From assembly GCA_016271365.2 (NCBI GenBank), contig CM028129.1, positions 458,256,501 through 458,320,500 of the forward strand: a stretch of 64,000 bases of DNA, in the 5' to 3' direction. This document shows, piece by piece, positions 23,370 through 35,222 of the stretch (positions within the stretch are counted from its first letter, which is position 1; each line of letters starts with the position of its first letter). A program made the position numbers and the translations under genes. The DNA is from Neoceratodus forsteri. Taxonomy: Eukaryota; Chordata; Ceratodontiformes; Ceratodontidae. The notes under the pieces were generated by a model. The model saw nothing but the letters and a program-made list of their open reading frames with translations, made no database searches and was not told the origin of the DNA.

Positions 23370-26000
23370 GGCAATTTAAAATTTACTCTACCCCAGATCT
23401 CTGCTGCATATAGAATGCATGCTTTAACTTTTGCATGGATAACTCATATCATTCCCTTGATTGAAGATTTCCATATCTTAGCATTAAATATCCTTATTGC
23501 GTTAGTTGTAGATTTCATTTTATTCATTATGTATTTCCAATGTATTTACCATGATAAATTTCGTGCAACTCTAACCCCCAAATAATAAAAGTAGGGTAAA
23601 ACTTCTATCTTTTCTTCTTCTATCCAAAATGTAAAATTCTTTCATACATTATTTCCAAAGATGATTAGTTTAGTTTTGTTTAGATTAATTTTTAATAGTT
23701 TACTTTACATAATCCTGAGAAATATTCTAGTTTTCTCCTCAGGCCAAGGGTTAATGTATAAATAAGGACAATATCATCTGCATATCCCAGACAATCAATT
23801 CTGTGATCAAAAACTTTTGGAGAATGGAAGTCGAGATTAGATAGATTGGTTAAATTGCTATTTATATATATGTTAAATACAGAGGGTAGAAGACACCCTT
23901 GTCTCACACCAAGATTTGTATTAAAAGGAGAGGTAGTATGCCCATACTGGTCATATTGTACTTTGGCCCAAGTATTCTCGTGAAGTCAAATCAGTATATC
24001 CAATAAGGTTGGCTCCAAACCTAAACCTTCCAGTATTTGCCAGAACATTTTCTGACTAATGCTGTCAAAGGCAGCCGTGAAATCAACGAAACAGCAGTAT
24101 AATTTCCCCTTTTTAACTTTAACATGCTTTCACACAAGATGATATAATACATACCAGTGTTGAATGGTAGATCTTCCCTTTCAGAAACCATTCTGGAACT
24201 CACAAATTATAGAATCTGAATTAAAACCAATCTGTTAATCTTTTGAGAATTATTTTTGTGAATACCTTTTGAGGTATATCAATCAAACTAATTAGGGAGT
24301 ATATCTTTCGATCTTTAGGATTTTCTTTTTCAAAAATCATGAATATTATTGAACCAACCAACTTTCTAAATATTCCTGTCTCTGAATGAAAGAGTTGAAC
24401 ACAACTTGAAAAATGGTTATCCACTAATCCGGAAAATATTTAAATAGATCACCTATCATTCTATCAGGGCCCGGTGCTTTATTTGAAGACAATCTTATTT
24501 CTGAATCTGAAATAAAAATTGCCAGAGGAAAATAAGTTGGAAGGGTGTACAAAACACATAGAAACCTCCTCTTCTTCAGAATAATATAAGCCATAAAAAT
24601 GCGAGGTTCAAACATCAGGTGAAATAAAGGTCTCCACTTTCGTGTTATTTTTGATATCCTGCCATCACCAACTGCTCGAAAGGCTTCCATCCCTTTTAGA
24701 AACTGATTTTTAGTTTTTCCCATAAAAGGGCAGTCTGTTTCTGTTTTTCTGTTTCCAACACTCCTCTCATATTTTGCTCTTTCCTTTGCTATTAGTATTC
24801 TATATTCTTTTATTAATAGGATGCCATCTTCTCTCTTTCTGATCACCCTATTTAAATGTCACTTCACCTTCTGGCATCTAGCATTATACCATGATTTAGT
24901 ATTACTTCTAGGTTTAGCCAGTATAAGCTGAGTGGTCTTTCAATGAGGTAGTAATAACAAACCAGTTTCAACCAACAGCCAAGAATTTCAGAAGAATCAG
25001 CTGTCCATTGAGGGTACACCAGAGGTCATAAATCACTCCTGCATTAAGGATAAAGTTAAATTGCTCAAAGAAGGAGTTCCCCACTTGATTCTTTTTTTCA
25101 TAAATAAAATCCAACCCTTCTTCAATATGTATTGAATTATTTTGAAGAGGCCTATATAATCCTATTTTCAAAATAACCAGGGGATGAGCCAATTCCACAC
25201 ATTCTAAAATGTGTAAGTCAATAACTTTCCTAGCAGCTTCAAGGTTAGTACATACCAGATCAGTGGTCGAACAGCCATTGATTCCTGTGTACGTTCATTT
25301 CCCAATTTTATCTCCAGGTAATCTTTCATTCAGAACACAGAAATTGTATTCTGCTAAACGTTTTGACATCTCCTTACCTTTACAATTACTTTTCTGGTCC
25401 AAACTATTTCTATTTGAGTCTATGCTGTGAGTAACATAAGGAAGAAAGGAAGTCAAGTATGGTTGATTTCATGAATCTTGTATCACTGGGGTTCTTGCAT
25501 TAAAGTCCCTTAAAAGAATAACAGGAAAATTTCCTTCTGATTTCATAATTCTGTCTAGTTCTATTTTCAACCCTACAATGCGGGACTTAAAGGATTTATT
25601 TGATTTCCTTAAGGGGGGTAAGTATTAATAAGAAAACATTTATTACAATTCCTTCCTCTGGTCAAAATTACCATCAAAAAGTCCTTTGATGAGAAACTAA
25701 CTTGAAAAGTTTTAAAATTAAGTGAAGTATGAACAAAAGTTGACAAGCCCCCCTTTAATCTCCCATGTTTCTAGCCTTTGTCTACAGGCATTACATAACC
25801 TGTATAACCTGGGAGTAAGGGCATCATTGATTCAGTACACCATGTCTCCTGTAGACATATAACATTAGACTTCGAGAAAACTCACTAGCTCAGGATCTGT
25901 AATTTTGAGATGTAAACCCTCTATATTCCAGGAAAGAATATTAATGTGGGCAGAGTCAGCATTTTCTAGGGTTATTTCCTAAATTCACCCACATAATCCT
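23370..26000 (-). pseudogene. LINE-A ORF2: endonuclease and reverse transcriptase
   Basis: Endonuclease remnants lie at about 26000-25000 (LKGGLSTFVH-like block near 25730, then a VIYDLWCTLNGQ block at 25000-25060). RT blocks are SSNKAPGPDRMIGDLFKYF near 24440, a CCFVDFTAAFDSIS block near 24080, MRQGCLLPSVFNIYI at 23907 and YADD at 23773-23784. Many stops and frame changes separate them. It is the oldest-looking LINE in the left half of the window, in keeping with its being host to two insertions. Confidence 0.78.
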
Positions 26001-28760
26001 GTAGTCAGTTTACACAGGATACATCTAGATTCGCATTTATTAATGTCAATCAAATTTATGGGAGAATTAGGGATTACCTATTATAATCAAGAAACCTTCG
26101 ATTGTACAATATGGATTCCTAGTGTGTCAAGTTTATAAGCTGACAGAAGAAGCAATGTTGCTTAAGCCAAATTTTTGAGAACAAAATCAGTTTGGGAGGA
26201 AGAGAAACAAGCCCATGGACCTTTATTAGATCTACAGAACTTCTAGTTAGATTTAGTTTTAATGAATGGGACAGGAATCGTAGGAAGTTCATCCTGTATG
26301 TTCTTGATAGAATCTGATTTAATCATTTCCCATCCAAAAATAGAGATCATCTTACATTCCCAAATGCTCTGTTGTTTTTTTTTTTTTCAAAATTATCTAT
26401 TACAGTACTTCTATTATTTTGTCCCGGGCTTGATCACTCATCCCTCCCACATCTGTCTTGTTGTTCTTGTTCATAATTTCCCTTAGAGTTAATAGCTCTG
26501 ATAGACCTCAAGATACGATCTGGAAATCTAACCAATGGAACCAACTGAGGGGGTTTCATCTCTATTCCTCTAAGCATCAGAATAAATTATTTCTGCCTGA
26601 TAATCTTAGCATTCTCTTCTGTGCTACAATATAGAAGAACTCTATCAGGATGATGGGGAATTAGGAGGCCTTATCACATAGTTTCCCTCTGAATTGCTTG
26701 GAGATGTAATAAATGGGTCACCATTGGGTCAGTTTTTCTTGTGTTTCCTTGACTAATCTTTCAACTCCCACATTTCAATTAAGTATTCTGTCTCTTTAGG
26801 TTTGTACTGATAATCAGTTTCACTAAACATTTCAAATGAAATGAGCTTATCGGTTCCTCTTTTCTTTGTGTTCAGTATCCCTCTTTACAGAATTATTCAT
26901 GGTAATAAAATCTAAATTTATGTAGTCTCTGTACTCTGACAAAGTAATGTGAGGATTTTGTCTTACAACAGTACATAACTTGCTTTCCTGCATTACGTAT
27001 TCTGAGAGGAATGGTGGTCTCAGTCTCCCTCTTTGTTTCCCTTCATTTCCAACAACACAGATTTCTCATTGTGGTTAAGTACCATGTCTATGGCTTCAGA
27101 ATGAGAAAATGTTGTCTCTTTTTTCTATGTTTGTTTCCTTTGGAGGCTGGGGTAGTATACCATCCATCTCCATTGTACTTTTAAGTAAGGACTCATTCTG
27201 TATATCTTTATTTGAAACCTTGTCATATGCCTGTTTACTTTTGTATATATCAATACTCTGAGAATTTTTAAGAATGTGATTTATATTCTTGTTTTTAGTT
27301 TTATTTTAACTTTGTTCCTGTTGTTATTTTTGTTATTTTATTTTAACCAATTTGTTAGTTTGTTTCCCTTCTCCTGGGGTAGTTTAGCATAACAGTCACA
27401 AATTTGGTCCTTACAAAATGGAGATGGTAGGTTAACCTGTACGCTTTATTCTCTCCTGATTGTCTAAAAATGATGCCTCCTTAAATTCAGTAGCATTTGT
27501 CTTATTCTCATGTAATCCTTCTACCACTGTATTCAATACTGTAATACGATTATAAAAAAATCAGATCTTTAGTTATTAATCTCGTCCTTAATTACCTTCA
27601 AATTCTCAACTATAGCTACATCTGCATACCTTTTCTTTAAGATATCTAATGTTTGCATAAAAGGGTTGCATTCTTAACAAAATGACCCTTATTGACTATG
27701 GTTTCTTCTAAATTCGTGGTACCTCTGTGGGGTCATCACTTATTATCTCTCCCAGTTTTCCCTCCAGGTTCTCCTTTACAGAGTCAGGTCTACCCTTGTT
27801 ATCTAATTCTCTTAGGCCTTTTATAGTAACATTAATTTCTTATAAAATACTCTGCAATTCTGTTTTTCCATTATTCCTTGTTTGGGGTAAATCTGGGTGA
27901 CTGAAGAGTGACCCTGTATTCAGAGGTTAGAATACCATTCTTGCCTTCTGATAAGGCCCTATCAGTAAATTTCCATTCTGATCTACTAGTTCTTGAGTGC
28001 CAACCTCAGCTGTATAGCATCAGTTGTAACAGAGCACAGGCAATATGAAGGATATGAGGAGAATACTGCAGGGAGATAATTGCGACATCCTCAAACTGTC
28101 TCCCTGGTTTCTAGTTTCCCAATCATATGTATCAAAAGAAATACCATCTTGCATATTTAGTTCTTCAGAGGATAAACAGACCACAGGGACTGGCTTCTCC
28201 ATAGAGATCAAAGGATCAATCGGGGTTGATCCTGATATCACAGGAATTTGGTCCCTTAGTTTGTCCATCCAGTTTTTTGGGATGGACAAATCCCATGGGC
28301 CTTCAAAATGCCTGCCCATAGATCCATTATTTTAAGCTGTTTACCCTTGTTTAGATCCAGCAGGAGATGTTAATTTATTAAGTTGTTTGTCTGGTAACAT
28401 GTCTTCCTCAGTTTGCCTGGTGGCAGCATATGCATTTTTATCAGCTGTTGTATTTGCTTTTGGCCTCTTTATGGTTTTTCTGTCTCCTTTAATTCTTTTG
28501 GGTCTCAGTAGGCTGTTTTTTGGGTTAGTTTGGGTAGGGTTGGCTTCCCCAGCTATTAGTACAGCTACTCTGTCAGTTCCATGCTCTCCCTACAGAGTGA
28601 GCTATTTTTTCCACTTCTTGTATGAACCATTATTAGCTACCAAAAATTTAAAATTTCAGAGTTCTCCCTGGTGTCCTTTAAATGTATACACTCCATGCCT
28701 TTATTCTGGACATTGTTCAGGACACCACTTGGGCCCTAGTTAAAATTAATGAACTCCTAT
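26001..28760 (-). pseudogene. LINE-A probable ORF1 / N-terminal region
   Basis: The minus strand shows broken frames rich in Lys, Glu and Asn with coiled-coil-like spacing (27500-27700). A longer frame at 28319-28020 reads MGRHFEGPWDLSIPKNWMDK. Near 28720-28620 a Cys/His-containing stretch (WCPEQCPE then HGVYTFKGHQGEL) may be a zinc-binding motif. I do not recognise a family domain. Assignment to LINE-A rests on strand, continuity and A/T-rich base composition. Confidence 0.45.
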
Positions 28761-31374
28761 TAAATACTTCATACTTTTATTATTTTAAAGACCTTGTAAC
28801 CTTGTAGTCTTTGTGGGACACACTATTTACTAATCTCAGTTAAGATGTCCTTGAAGTATCTTGATATTATAATATTCAAGATATTGTGCCTACTAGAGTA
28901 GTACTGCCATAAATATGTATCACTGCTAATGAATGTAACATACTGGAATACTCACATAATCACATAATACCACACTATATGTAAAACAATTAGACACATC
29001 ATAAAATTAGTCTCACAATGACACATTTACAAAAGGAACCATCATATAACAAGATAGAATAAAAATACAATCTTATGTCTTTAAATGCATCAATATCCAG
29101 AGAAAGTGTCTTGTGAGAAAGTTCTTGATGAAACCCCAAAACTTAATAACCAATGGGGGGGATATTACTTAGCTCATATGTTAGTCCATAACTCTGTAGC
29201 TCTGTAGCTCTATTACTCTGTTATTCTTTGTAATTTGAGGGCCCTTATATGAGTGTCCGATGCTTCTAGTTCTTATTGTCCACCTTAAGTTCCACTGGGC
29301 ATTCACAATTTAATCCAGTGGTTCTATACCCAAATGTTCAATTCCTTTGTACCCTTAGACATTTTATGCCAAGAAATGTCCATGTCCAATCCATTAATTT
29401 CAAGCACTTGAACATAATAAAATAATACACAGCAGTAATAAGAAGCTCACTGTATGTTGGGAGAATTAGAACATGAACTGATAATACAATAGTCGAAGTG
29501 TGATCTTGAATAAGTCCTCAAGAATTAAAATGACTTGCAAATTAAAAAAAAAACGGTAAAGCTGGGCTGGGCAATACCACTATGGTGCCTTTATGCAAAT
29601 CTCTGCGCACGCCCAAAAAGCTGGTTGACTAACCAACTAAAAAACGTATATTTAATAGAAGTTTTAAAATCTAAACTTACTTTTGGAGATTTCATAATGT
29701 CAGAGTCACACTTGGAATTACCTCATAACATTGCAGGTAGATTTCTCCACTAATTAGAAGCCAGAGAAACTCAGGCATTCTTTGGCGTTCTTTGGCATTT
29801 TTGGCATTCTTTGGCCTTGCTCTCATGAGAGGCTTTTAATACTTTCTAACAATGTACCAGCAAAGATCGCACATCAATGCCAAATGCTAGCTGCTAGAGC
29901 TACTAGAGCTAGTAAGAGTATCAAATATTCTGAACTCCTGCTCCTCTGTTTAAAAGGAAATCCCAAGGCCACTTTCAAATTCAATTAAATTTACAAACAG
30001 CTACATCTGACTGCTCTCGCCCACTCCTTCAGCTTGACTAAGTAGTCCGTGGGGGCATGCGCTCTTATGGTTACTAACCTCGTGATCTAATTTGCATATG
30101 GTAGGGTCACTGAATCGAATCAATATCCACCCCTTTAAACTTAAAAAAAGCCAAAAGCATTGCCTAAAACCAAAAGTTAAAAAAATTAAAATACACACCA
30201 AGCACTCCTTTCTCAAAACCAAGAGAAGGGAAAAACTAAAAATAGTGTCAAGTATAAAAAATGTTAAGAATTCTTGATAAAAACAAATACAAAAGCAAAT
30301 TAAAATAAAGTAGTGTCATCAAAATATAGAACAGAGGTCCTTTCCATCCAGTAGGAACACCAATCTAGGTCTTTTCCATTCTTCCAATAAGATAGAGGAA
30401 AGGCAGGGGAAAACATTTTAGCTTCAGGATGTGTGCATCTCTTTTTCAATGCTTCCACCATCCCAACCAGCCTTCTGGCCCCTGCGGGTCTCACTCTGCT
30501 CGGAGCTCTACCACACAGGTCCAACTATAAGCTCCTGTCTCTCGGCTCTGTAACCACTGATTGCAAGGCCTTCCTCCTCCTGAAAGGGAGCAAAAACACA
30601 CCAGGAGAAACACAGCATGACTGGGGCTCACAATAAGATGTACTGGAGAAGAAACAAGCAGTTTGGTAATGATGGCATACCTTTTATAAAAAAATTTAAT
30701 GCGTTGATCCCCTGCTTCTCTGCTCTACTCCACAGAGCAGAGAGTGGGTAGTGCAGAACCCATCTCAGTTCCTCATCTCCTCTGTTTTATGTACTTATTC
30801 CTGTAATTTACCACTTCATTTACTTTATTCACTGTTGAGGTGATTTGCAGAATAAGGTCAAGGTTTGGACCATGAGCACCCAAGTACTACAGTTTTAAGG
30901 AACTGTGGCAGAGGAGTGATCCTCCTTATTAGTCCCTGTTCATAGCAACCACCCATCCACCCTTGTTTGCCTGTTTAATGATGACTTCCTTAATTTATTC
31001 CAGCTGATTCAATGCTTGTGACTCACACACTGTGAGGTTTTGGTGTTTCTTATATCTGACTGATCCTAACATTTTCTCCACCTCTTGGGTTATCAGCCTC
31101 TCAAAAATGGTAATAATTGGAGAGAGGAATTTGTAAGGGTAGAAGAATATTTTAGTTTGGTTTAGCTTATTTTTGTTGACAGGGAATGGAAGGCTAGACA
31201 ATTCTATCTATTTTTAGCCTCATCTCAGGGGAAGGGGAGACAAAAATGGTAACCCACTGAAAACTGAACCAGATTAAGCTGTTGGTGGTATTTTTAGTGA
31301 AAGGGGGAAATTTGGCCAGGACACCAGGGAAATGTCATTAATCTTTGGTAGGGGTGCTATGATTTCCTACAGGT
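28761..31374. other. Unassigned A/T-rich stretch
   Basis: No element end, RNA gene or coding domain is clear. It may include the 5' untranslated part of LINE-A (28.8-29.5 kb) and of Tx1-1 (31.0-31.37 kb). A perfect 10-bp stem with a 7-base loop (TCTCTGCTCT at 30717-30726 with AGAGCAGAGA at 30734-30743) and a small TTCTTTGGC repeat at 29774-29814 are the only structures seen. Confidence 0.45.
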
Positions 31375-33410
31375 ATGGAGACGGACATTCTGACTGCCAT
31401 GGGAGATGGAGGAGATACACCACAAGCTGTAGAGGATTTGACAGAAAATACTATTTCTGAATGACAGACCAACTTGAGTTTGGAACAGATGCTAAAACTA
31501 TGGAACCTACAGATGAAGAAATGCTGGGATCAGAAAAAAGATCTTTAAGATAAGTTGGACAAACAAAAATCACAGCTGTTGGAAATGTTAAATGAAGCAG
31601 AAACCACTTACTTAAATGAAAAATCCAAACTGGAGGAAGATTAGAAAAGAAAAAGACTGGCAAATACTTCACCAGGTCTACCAGAAAAAAAAAATTCACT
31701 TTCTGCGGTATTTTATTTCAAAGCTCAGCAGGCTACCCTGGATCTTTCCTGGAGTCACACCAAGATTGTGTACAATGAAACTACACCCAGCACATCAAAA
31801 TGGTCACCTGAGACTGTGCTACAGAATGCCAGATGTATTTGTACCCCAGAAGGCAATGAATTCTGGACCCTGCTATTCCTTTACCAGGGACACCAGAAAA
31901 CAGAACAGAGCACGATCTTGGCAGCTTGACAGAGTTGTCAAAAATCAAAAGACACCAACAGAGCAGCCAGGGCAGACTAGTAATTTGACACCACTGCCAG
32001 AACAACCCAGTGCAAGTATTCTTTCCACTTCTGTTTCTGATAATCTTGAAGATATTTTTTACAAAGCTCAGACAGATACTGTAATGAGTATATCCTGGAA
32101 CAAAACCAGGGTACTGATTTAAATAATGAAGCCCAATTAAGACCAGAGTAAAATAAAAATGCAACCAATGAAAAAACAAAACTAAAGTATGCAAGCCTAT
32201 TACAAAAACCAGTAGAGAAGGCAAAGATATGACATGCCATCAGACCACAGTATATGGGAGGAATGGAATTACAACCAGACAGGTTTTATGTCAGAAATAA
32301 TTTAATTAAACAAAAAATGGGCTTCCAACCTTCTGATGTTTATGCTCTGATCCATACCACAGGAGAACAAGTATTCAACATCAGTTTTCATTCAGAAACC
32401 TTATTTGAAATATTTTGGAAAATGTATATGTCCCAAAACAAGAACTCCTTTCCAGATAATACCCCTGACGAAACCTACCATTAAACTAATGACAATCCTA
32501 TTTCAAAATGAAGGAGTAAATGTAGCTGACATTGTGTACTGGTTAGAAAAAAAATTTGAAATTCAAGCCACTCCAGACCCCATTATAGATCAAGAAGGGT
32601 TTTAGACAGGAGGTTGGAAATTTTGGGTAAAATTGACACAAAATGAAACAGGCATCCAACACCTTCCTAACTGTTTTTTTTTGGGGGGGAGAGGTAAGGG
32701 CATACTATTTTACTAAGGACAAACAAGATCTTACTTTAAATGTGGTTCCATTTGACACATCAGCACAAATTGTGAAAAGATTACATGCTCAGCATTCTGC
32801 AGCCAATTAGGTCACTTGGGATACCATTGCATGGCCACACCAAAATGTAACGTGTGAAGAGGAAGGGCATTTCTTCACTACATGTCTCTGAGCAGCACAT
32901 AAAAATAACAGGATGGATTACAGTGAACAGGACTTTTATATAAATAAAGCTGCAAGGTTCCAGATGCTACCTCAACAAAATACTGATGTCTTAGTAAGTC
33001 CACCACACCACACTCACCAGGAACAAATGTGGGATCTATCCTACATACAAATGTACCAAATGGTAAAACTGAAACAACATCTAATGTGCCTACTGCTATA
33101 CAGAGAAATGATGTACAAGGAATGGATATGCCTCCCCCCACACCAGATCAAGAAGAGGAATTTCAGGTAGTATAAAAATACAAAGGGAAGGGAAAACAGC
33201 AAACAGAAACACCACCACAAGAAGATCCACTGCCATTACAAAATAAATTTGATACACTTCAATGGGAGATGTGGAAATTGATGACGATTCAGATACAGCT
33301 TCCATGCAATCATCTCAAAAAGACTGGACCTCTGAAGTGGAAGAACAAACCAAAGCAATAAAAGCAAACCAAAATGGAAAAGACAGGGGACACATTCTGG
33401 AGTAAAAGAA
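31375..33410 (+). pseudogene. Tx1-1 ORF1: RNA-binding protein with zinc knuckles
   Basis: ATG 31375 opens METDILTAMGDGGD; a stop follows at 31462 and several more later. A Lys/Glu-rich coiled-coil-like part lies at 31480-31640. The block DRFYVRNNLIKQKMGFQPSD is at about 32280. Knuckle remnants are YFKCGS near 32735 (first Cys changed), CSAFCSQLGHLGYHC at 32786-32830 and EEEGHFFTTC near 32860, in shifting frames. The tail has a KFDTL block near 33247. ORF1 proteins of this type bind the LINE RNA and form the ribonucleoprotein; this copy cannot. Confidence 0.75.
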
Positions 33411-33464
33411 TAACTTGATCATGTGGACAACTAGAAAGTGAACAAAGGACTGTACAAACACAAA
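31375..33464 (+). mobile_element. Tx1-like LINE copy 1 (Tx1-1), segment a: ORF1
   Basis: This is the left part of a LINE that resumes at 35223, 47086, 48234 and 50451 after insertions. Copy 2 at 51.1-61.25 kb shares the ORF1 blocks (RFYV, CFKCG-type knuckles, a KYDIL/KFDTL block) and gives the same order, which supports joining the pieces. Classification as L1 superfamily/Tx1 group rests on triple CCHC knuckles in ORF1 and an L1-like ORF2. Confidence 0.75.
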
Positions 33465-33867
33465 GGCCGGATATTCAAACTGCGCCAGGCTGTGGTGCAA
33501 GCCTGGTGCAGCACAACTGGCTGCACAGGGGTGTTGACTGGGCAATATTAAAAGGAGCTGTGCCATGGCACAGCATCATTGAATATCGCACCCTGGCCAC
33601 CTGCAGTGTGCATGGAGCAGTGGCACTGCACCAGCACAAGTGGCCAGAGTTGAGCAGGAGGATGCACTAGCACAAGTTCCGTTGCGCTATGCGCAGCAAC
33701 CGCGATATTCAAAAGTGCACATGCAAATGGGGCCATAATGTATGCAAGGCACAAATTAGGCCATTTGCATGTCATTATGGCCCAATTACATGCAGATGCG
33801 CTGATCGGTGACTTGTGGCAATGTGCCCCTACGCCCAATCGCAGGCTTCAGTAAATTTAAATTGTGT

Positions 33868-34312
33868 CCTATATCCTTGGTGGTCCAGTGGACTGCTGTC
33901 AGCTCGATCGTGGGCATTTGTAAAATAAAATAAATTCCTGTATCCCTGGTGGTCCAGTGGACTACTGTCAGCCTGATCACGGACATTTGTAAAATAAAAT
34001 AAATTCCTATATCCCTGGTGGTCCAGTGGACTGTTCGCAGCCCAATTGCAGGCTTACATATAAAGAAAATAATTTCCTATATCCCTGGTGGTCCAGTGGA
34101 CCACTGTCAGCCTGATCGCGGGCTTAAGTATAAAGAAAATAAATTCATATATCCCTGGTGGTCCAGTGGACTACTCGCAGCCCTATCGTGGGCTTAAGTA
34201 TAAAAAAAAAGTCAAATATCCCTGGTGGTCCAGTGGACCACTTGCAGTCCAATCACGGGCATTTGTATTAAAAACAAATGACGTCCAATATCCCTGGTGG
34301 TCCAGTGGTACC
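33868..34312 (+). repeat. P1 left array: seven units of 67-72 bp
   Basis: The core TGGTCCAGTGG starts at 33881, 33950, 34019, 34089, 34159, 34226 and 34298. Each unit reads TATCCCTGGTGGTCCAGTGG, then a short GC-rich piece with GATCG or AATCG, then GGGC, TTTGTA or AAGTATAAA and an A-rich part. Where ACCA follows (34226 unit) the core is the full 15-bp palindrome. Confidence 0.95.
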
Positions 34313-34544
34313 TCCTTCCCCACCTGCCCACTGAGCCCCACTGCCCCGCTCCCCCCCAGTCATATCTGGAATGTGTAGTACGGTACGGACTGCATGCCCA
34401 TTGGCTCATGCTGTAGACCAATGGGCGTGCAGCCCTACCTATGGTGTCAGTCAGCGGGCAACGGGGTGGCAGGCGGGTGGGGTGTTGCTGCCCACCGCTG
34501 ACTGGGGGAGTGGGTCAGTGGGGCTCAGTGGGCGGGTTGTGAGG

Positions 34545-34870
34545 GGGGCACCACTGGACCACCAGGGATATTGGACGTCATTTGTTTTTAATACAAATGC
34601 CCGTGATCAGGCTGCGAGCAGTCCACTGGACCACCAGGGATATTTGACTTTATTTTGTTTATACTTAAGCCTGTGATTGGGCTGTGAGTGGTCCACTGGA
34701 CCACCAGGGATATCTGACTTTTTTTTGTTTATACCTAAGCCCACGACATTGACAGCGGTCCACTGACCACCTAGGGATATAGGAATTTATTTTATTTACA
34801 AATGCCCGTGATCGGGCTGCAAGCAGTCCACTGGACCACCAGGATTTTGGAGGATCATTTTGTATGTATG
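34545..34870 (-). repeat. P1 right array: five inverted units
   Basis: Inverted cores (TGGACCACCAGGGA) start at 34555, 34627, 34697, about 34764 (degenerate) and 34832. These units match the left array in reverse complement, so single strands from the two arrays could pair. Confidence 0.93.
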
Positions 34871-35222
34871 CCCACGATCAGGCATGGGGAGCATCATCAG
34901 GTGCAGCCAGAGCTCGGGCCATAGGTGGCAGCTGCCGTGTTGCACCCTGCATTATGGCAGCTCACCTGTGGGTGGCCAGCCATTGTTCCTTTTTTTGGCT
35001 CACCTGTAGCGGGTGCATGAGGTTATGCGATGCATGGACTTGGTACATCCCTGGCTGAATATCGGGATGTGTAGAGTATGCATGGGCATGCCCCCCCCCC
35101 ACCTGCACCGCATACATTACTGATGCACTCTGGCACATTGTGATTTGTGCCAGGCACAATCCGTTTTGAATATTGTGCCGTGCACATCAGTGGGTTGCAC
35201 AACCCTTTTGAATATCTGGGCC

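Larger units (their letters stand above)
23356..28760 (-). mobile_element. LINE-A, 5' segment (ORF2 and probable ORF1)
   Basis: Reading leftward from about 28760, this segment has a poorly kept N-terminal region, an endonuclease and a reverse transcriptase that runs into AEIWGRVNFKLPDIV at 23370, where L2-B interrupts. With the 21043-21245 and 15570-16205 pieces, LINE-A totals about 6.2 kb, a normal LINE length. GVRQGC-type wording (here MRQGCLLPSVFNIYI) differs from the GVPQGS of the CR1 and L2 elements, so it is a separate clade that I cannot name securely. Confidence 0.78.
33465..35222. mobile_element. Palindromic element P1 with opposed tandem arrays
   Basis: This is a 1.76 kb non-coding foldback inserted in Tx1-1. 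The ends are inverted: left GGCCGGATATTCAAACTGCG, right GAATATCTGGGCC. The left arm (about 400 bp of GATATTCAA-containing sequence) leads into seven units in plus orientation; the right arm has five units in inverted orientation and returns to the end. The inner left arm and the symmetry centre are partly deleted compared with P2. No transposase is encoded, so it would be non-autonomous. The target duplication is unclear (AAA flanks both ends). The ends recall GGGCC-type DNA transposon termini, but the superfamily is not proven. Confidence 0.85.

Noticed and set aside
33868..34312. Regularly spaced repeats resembling a CRISPR array
   Set aside because: The spacers are related to each other, the units continue in inverted form in the same element, and the context is vertebrate LINEs with no cas genes.
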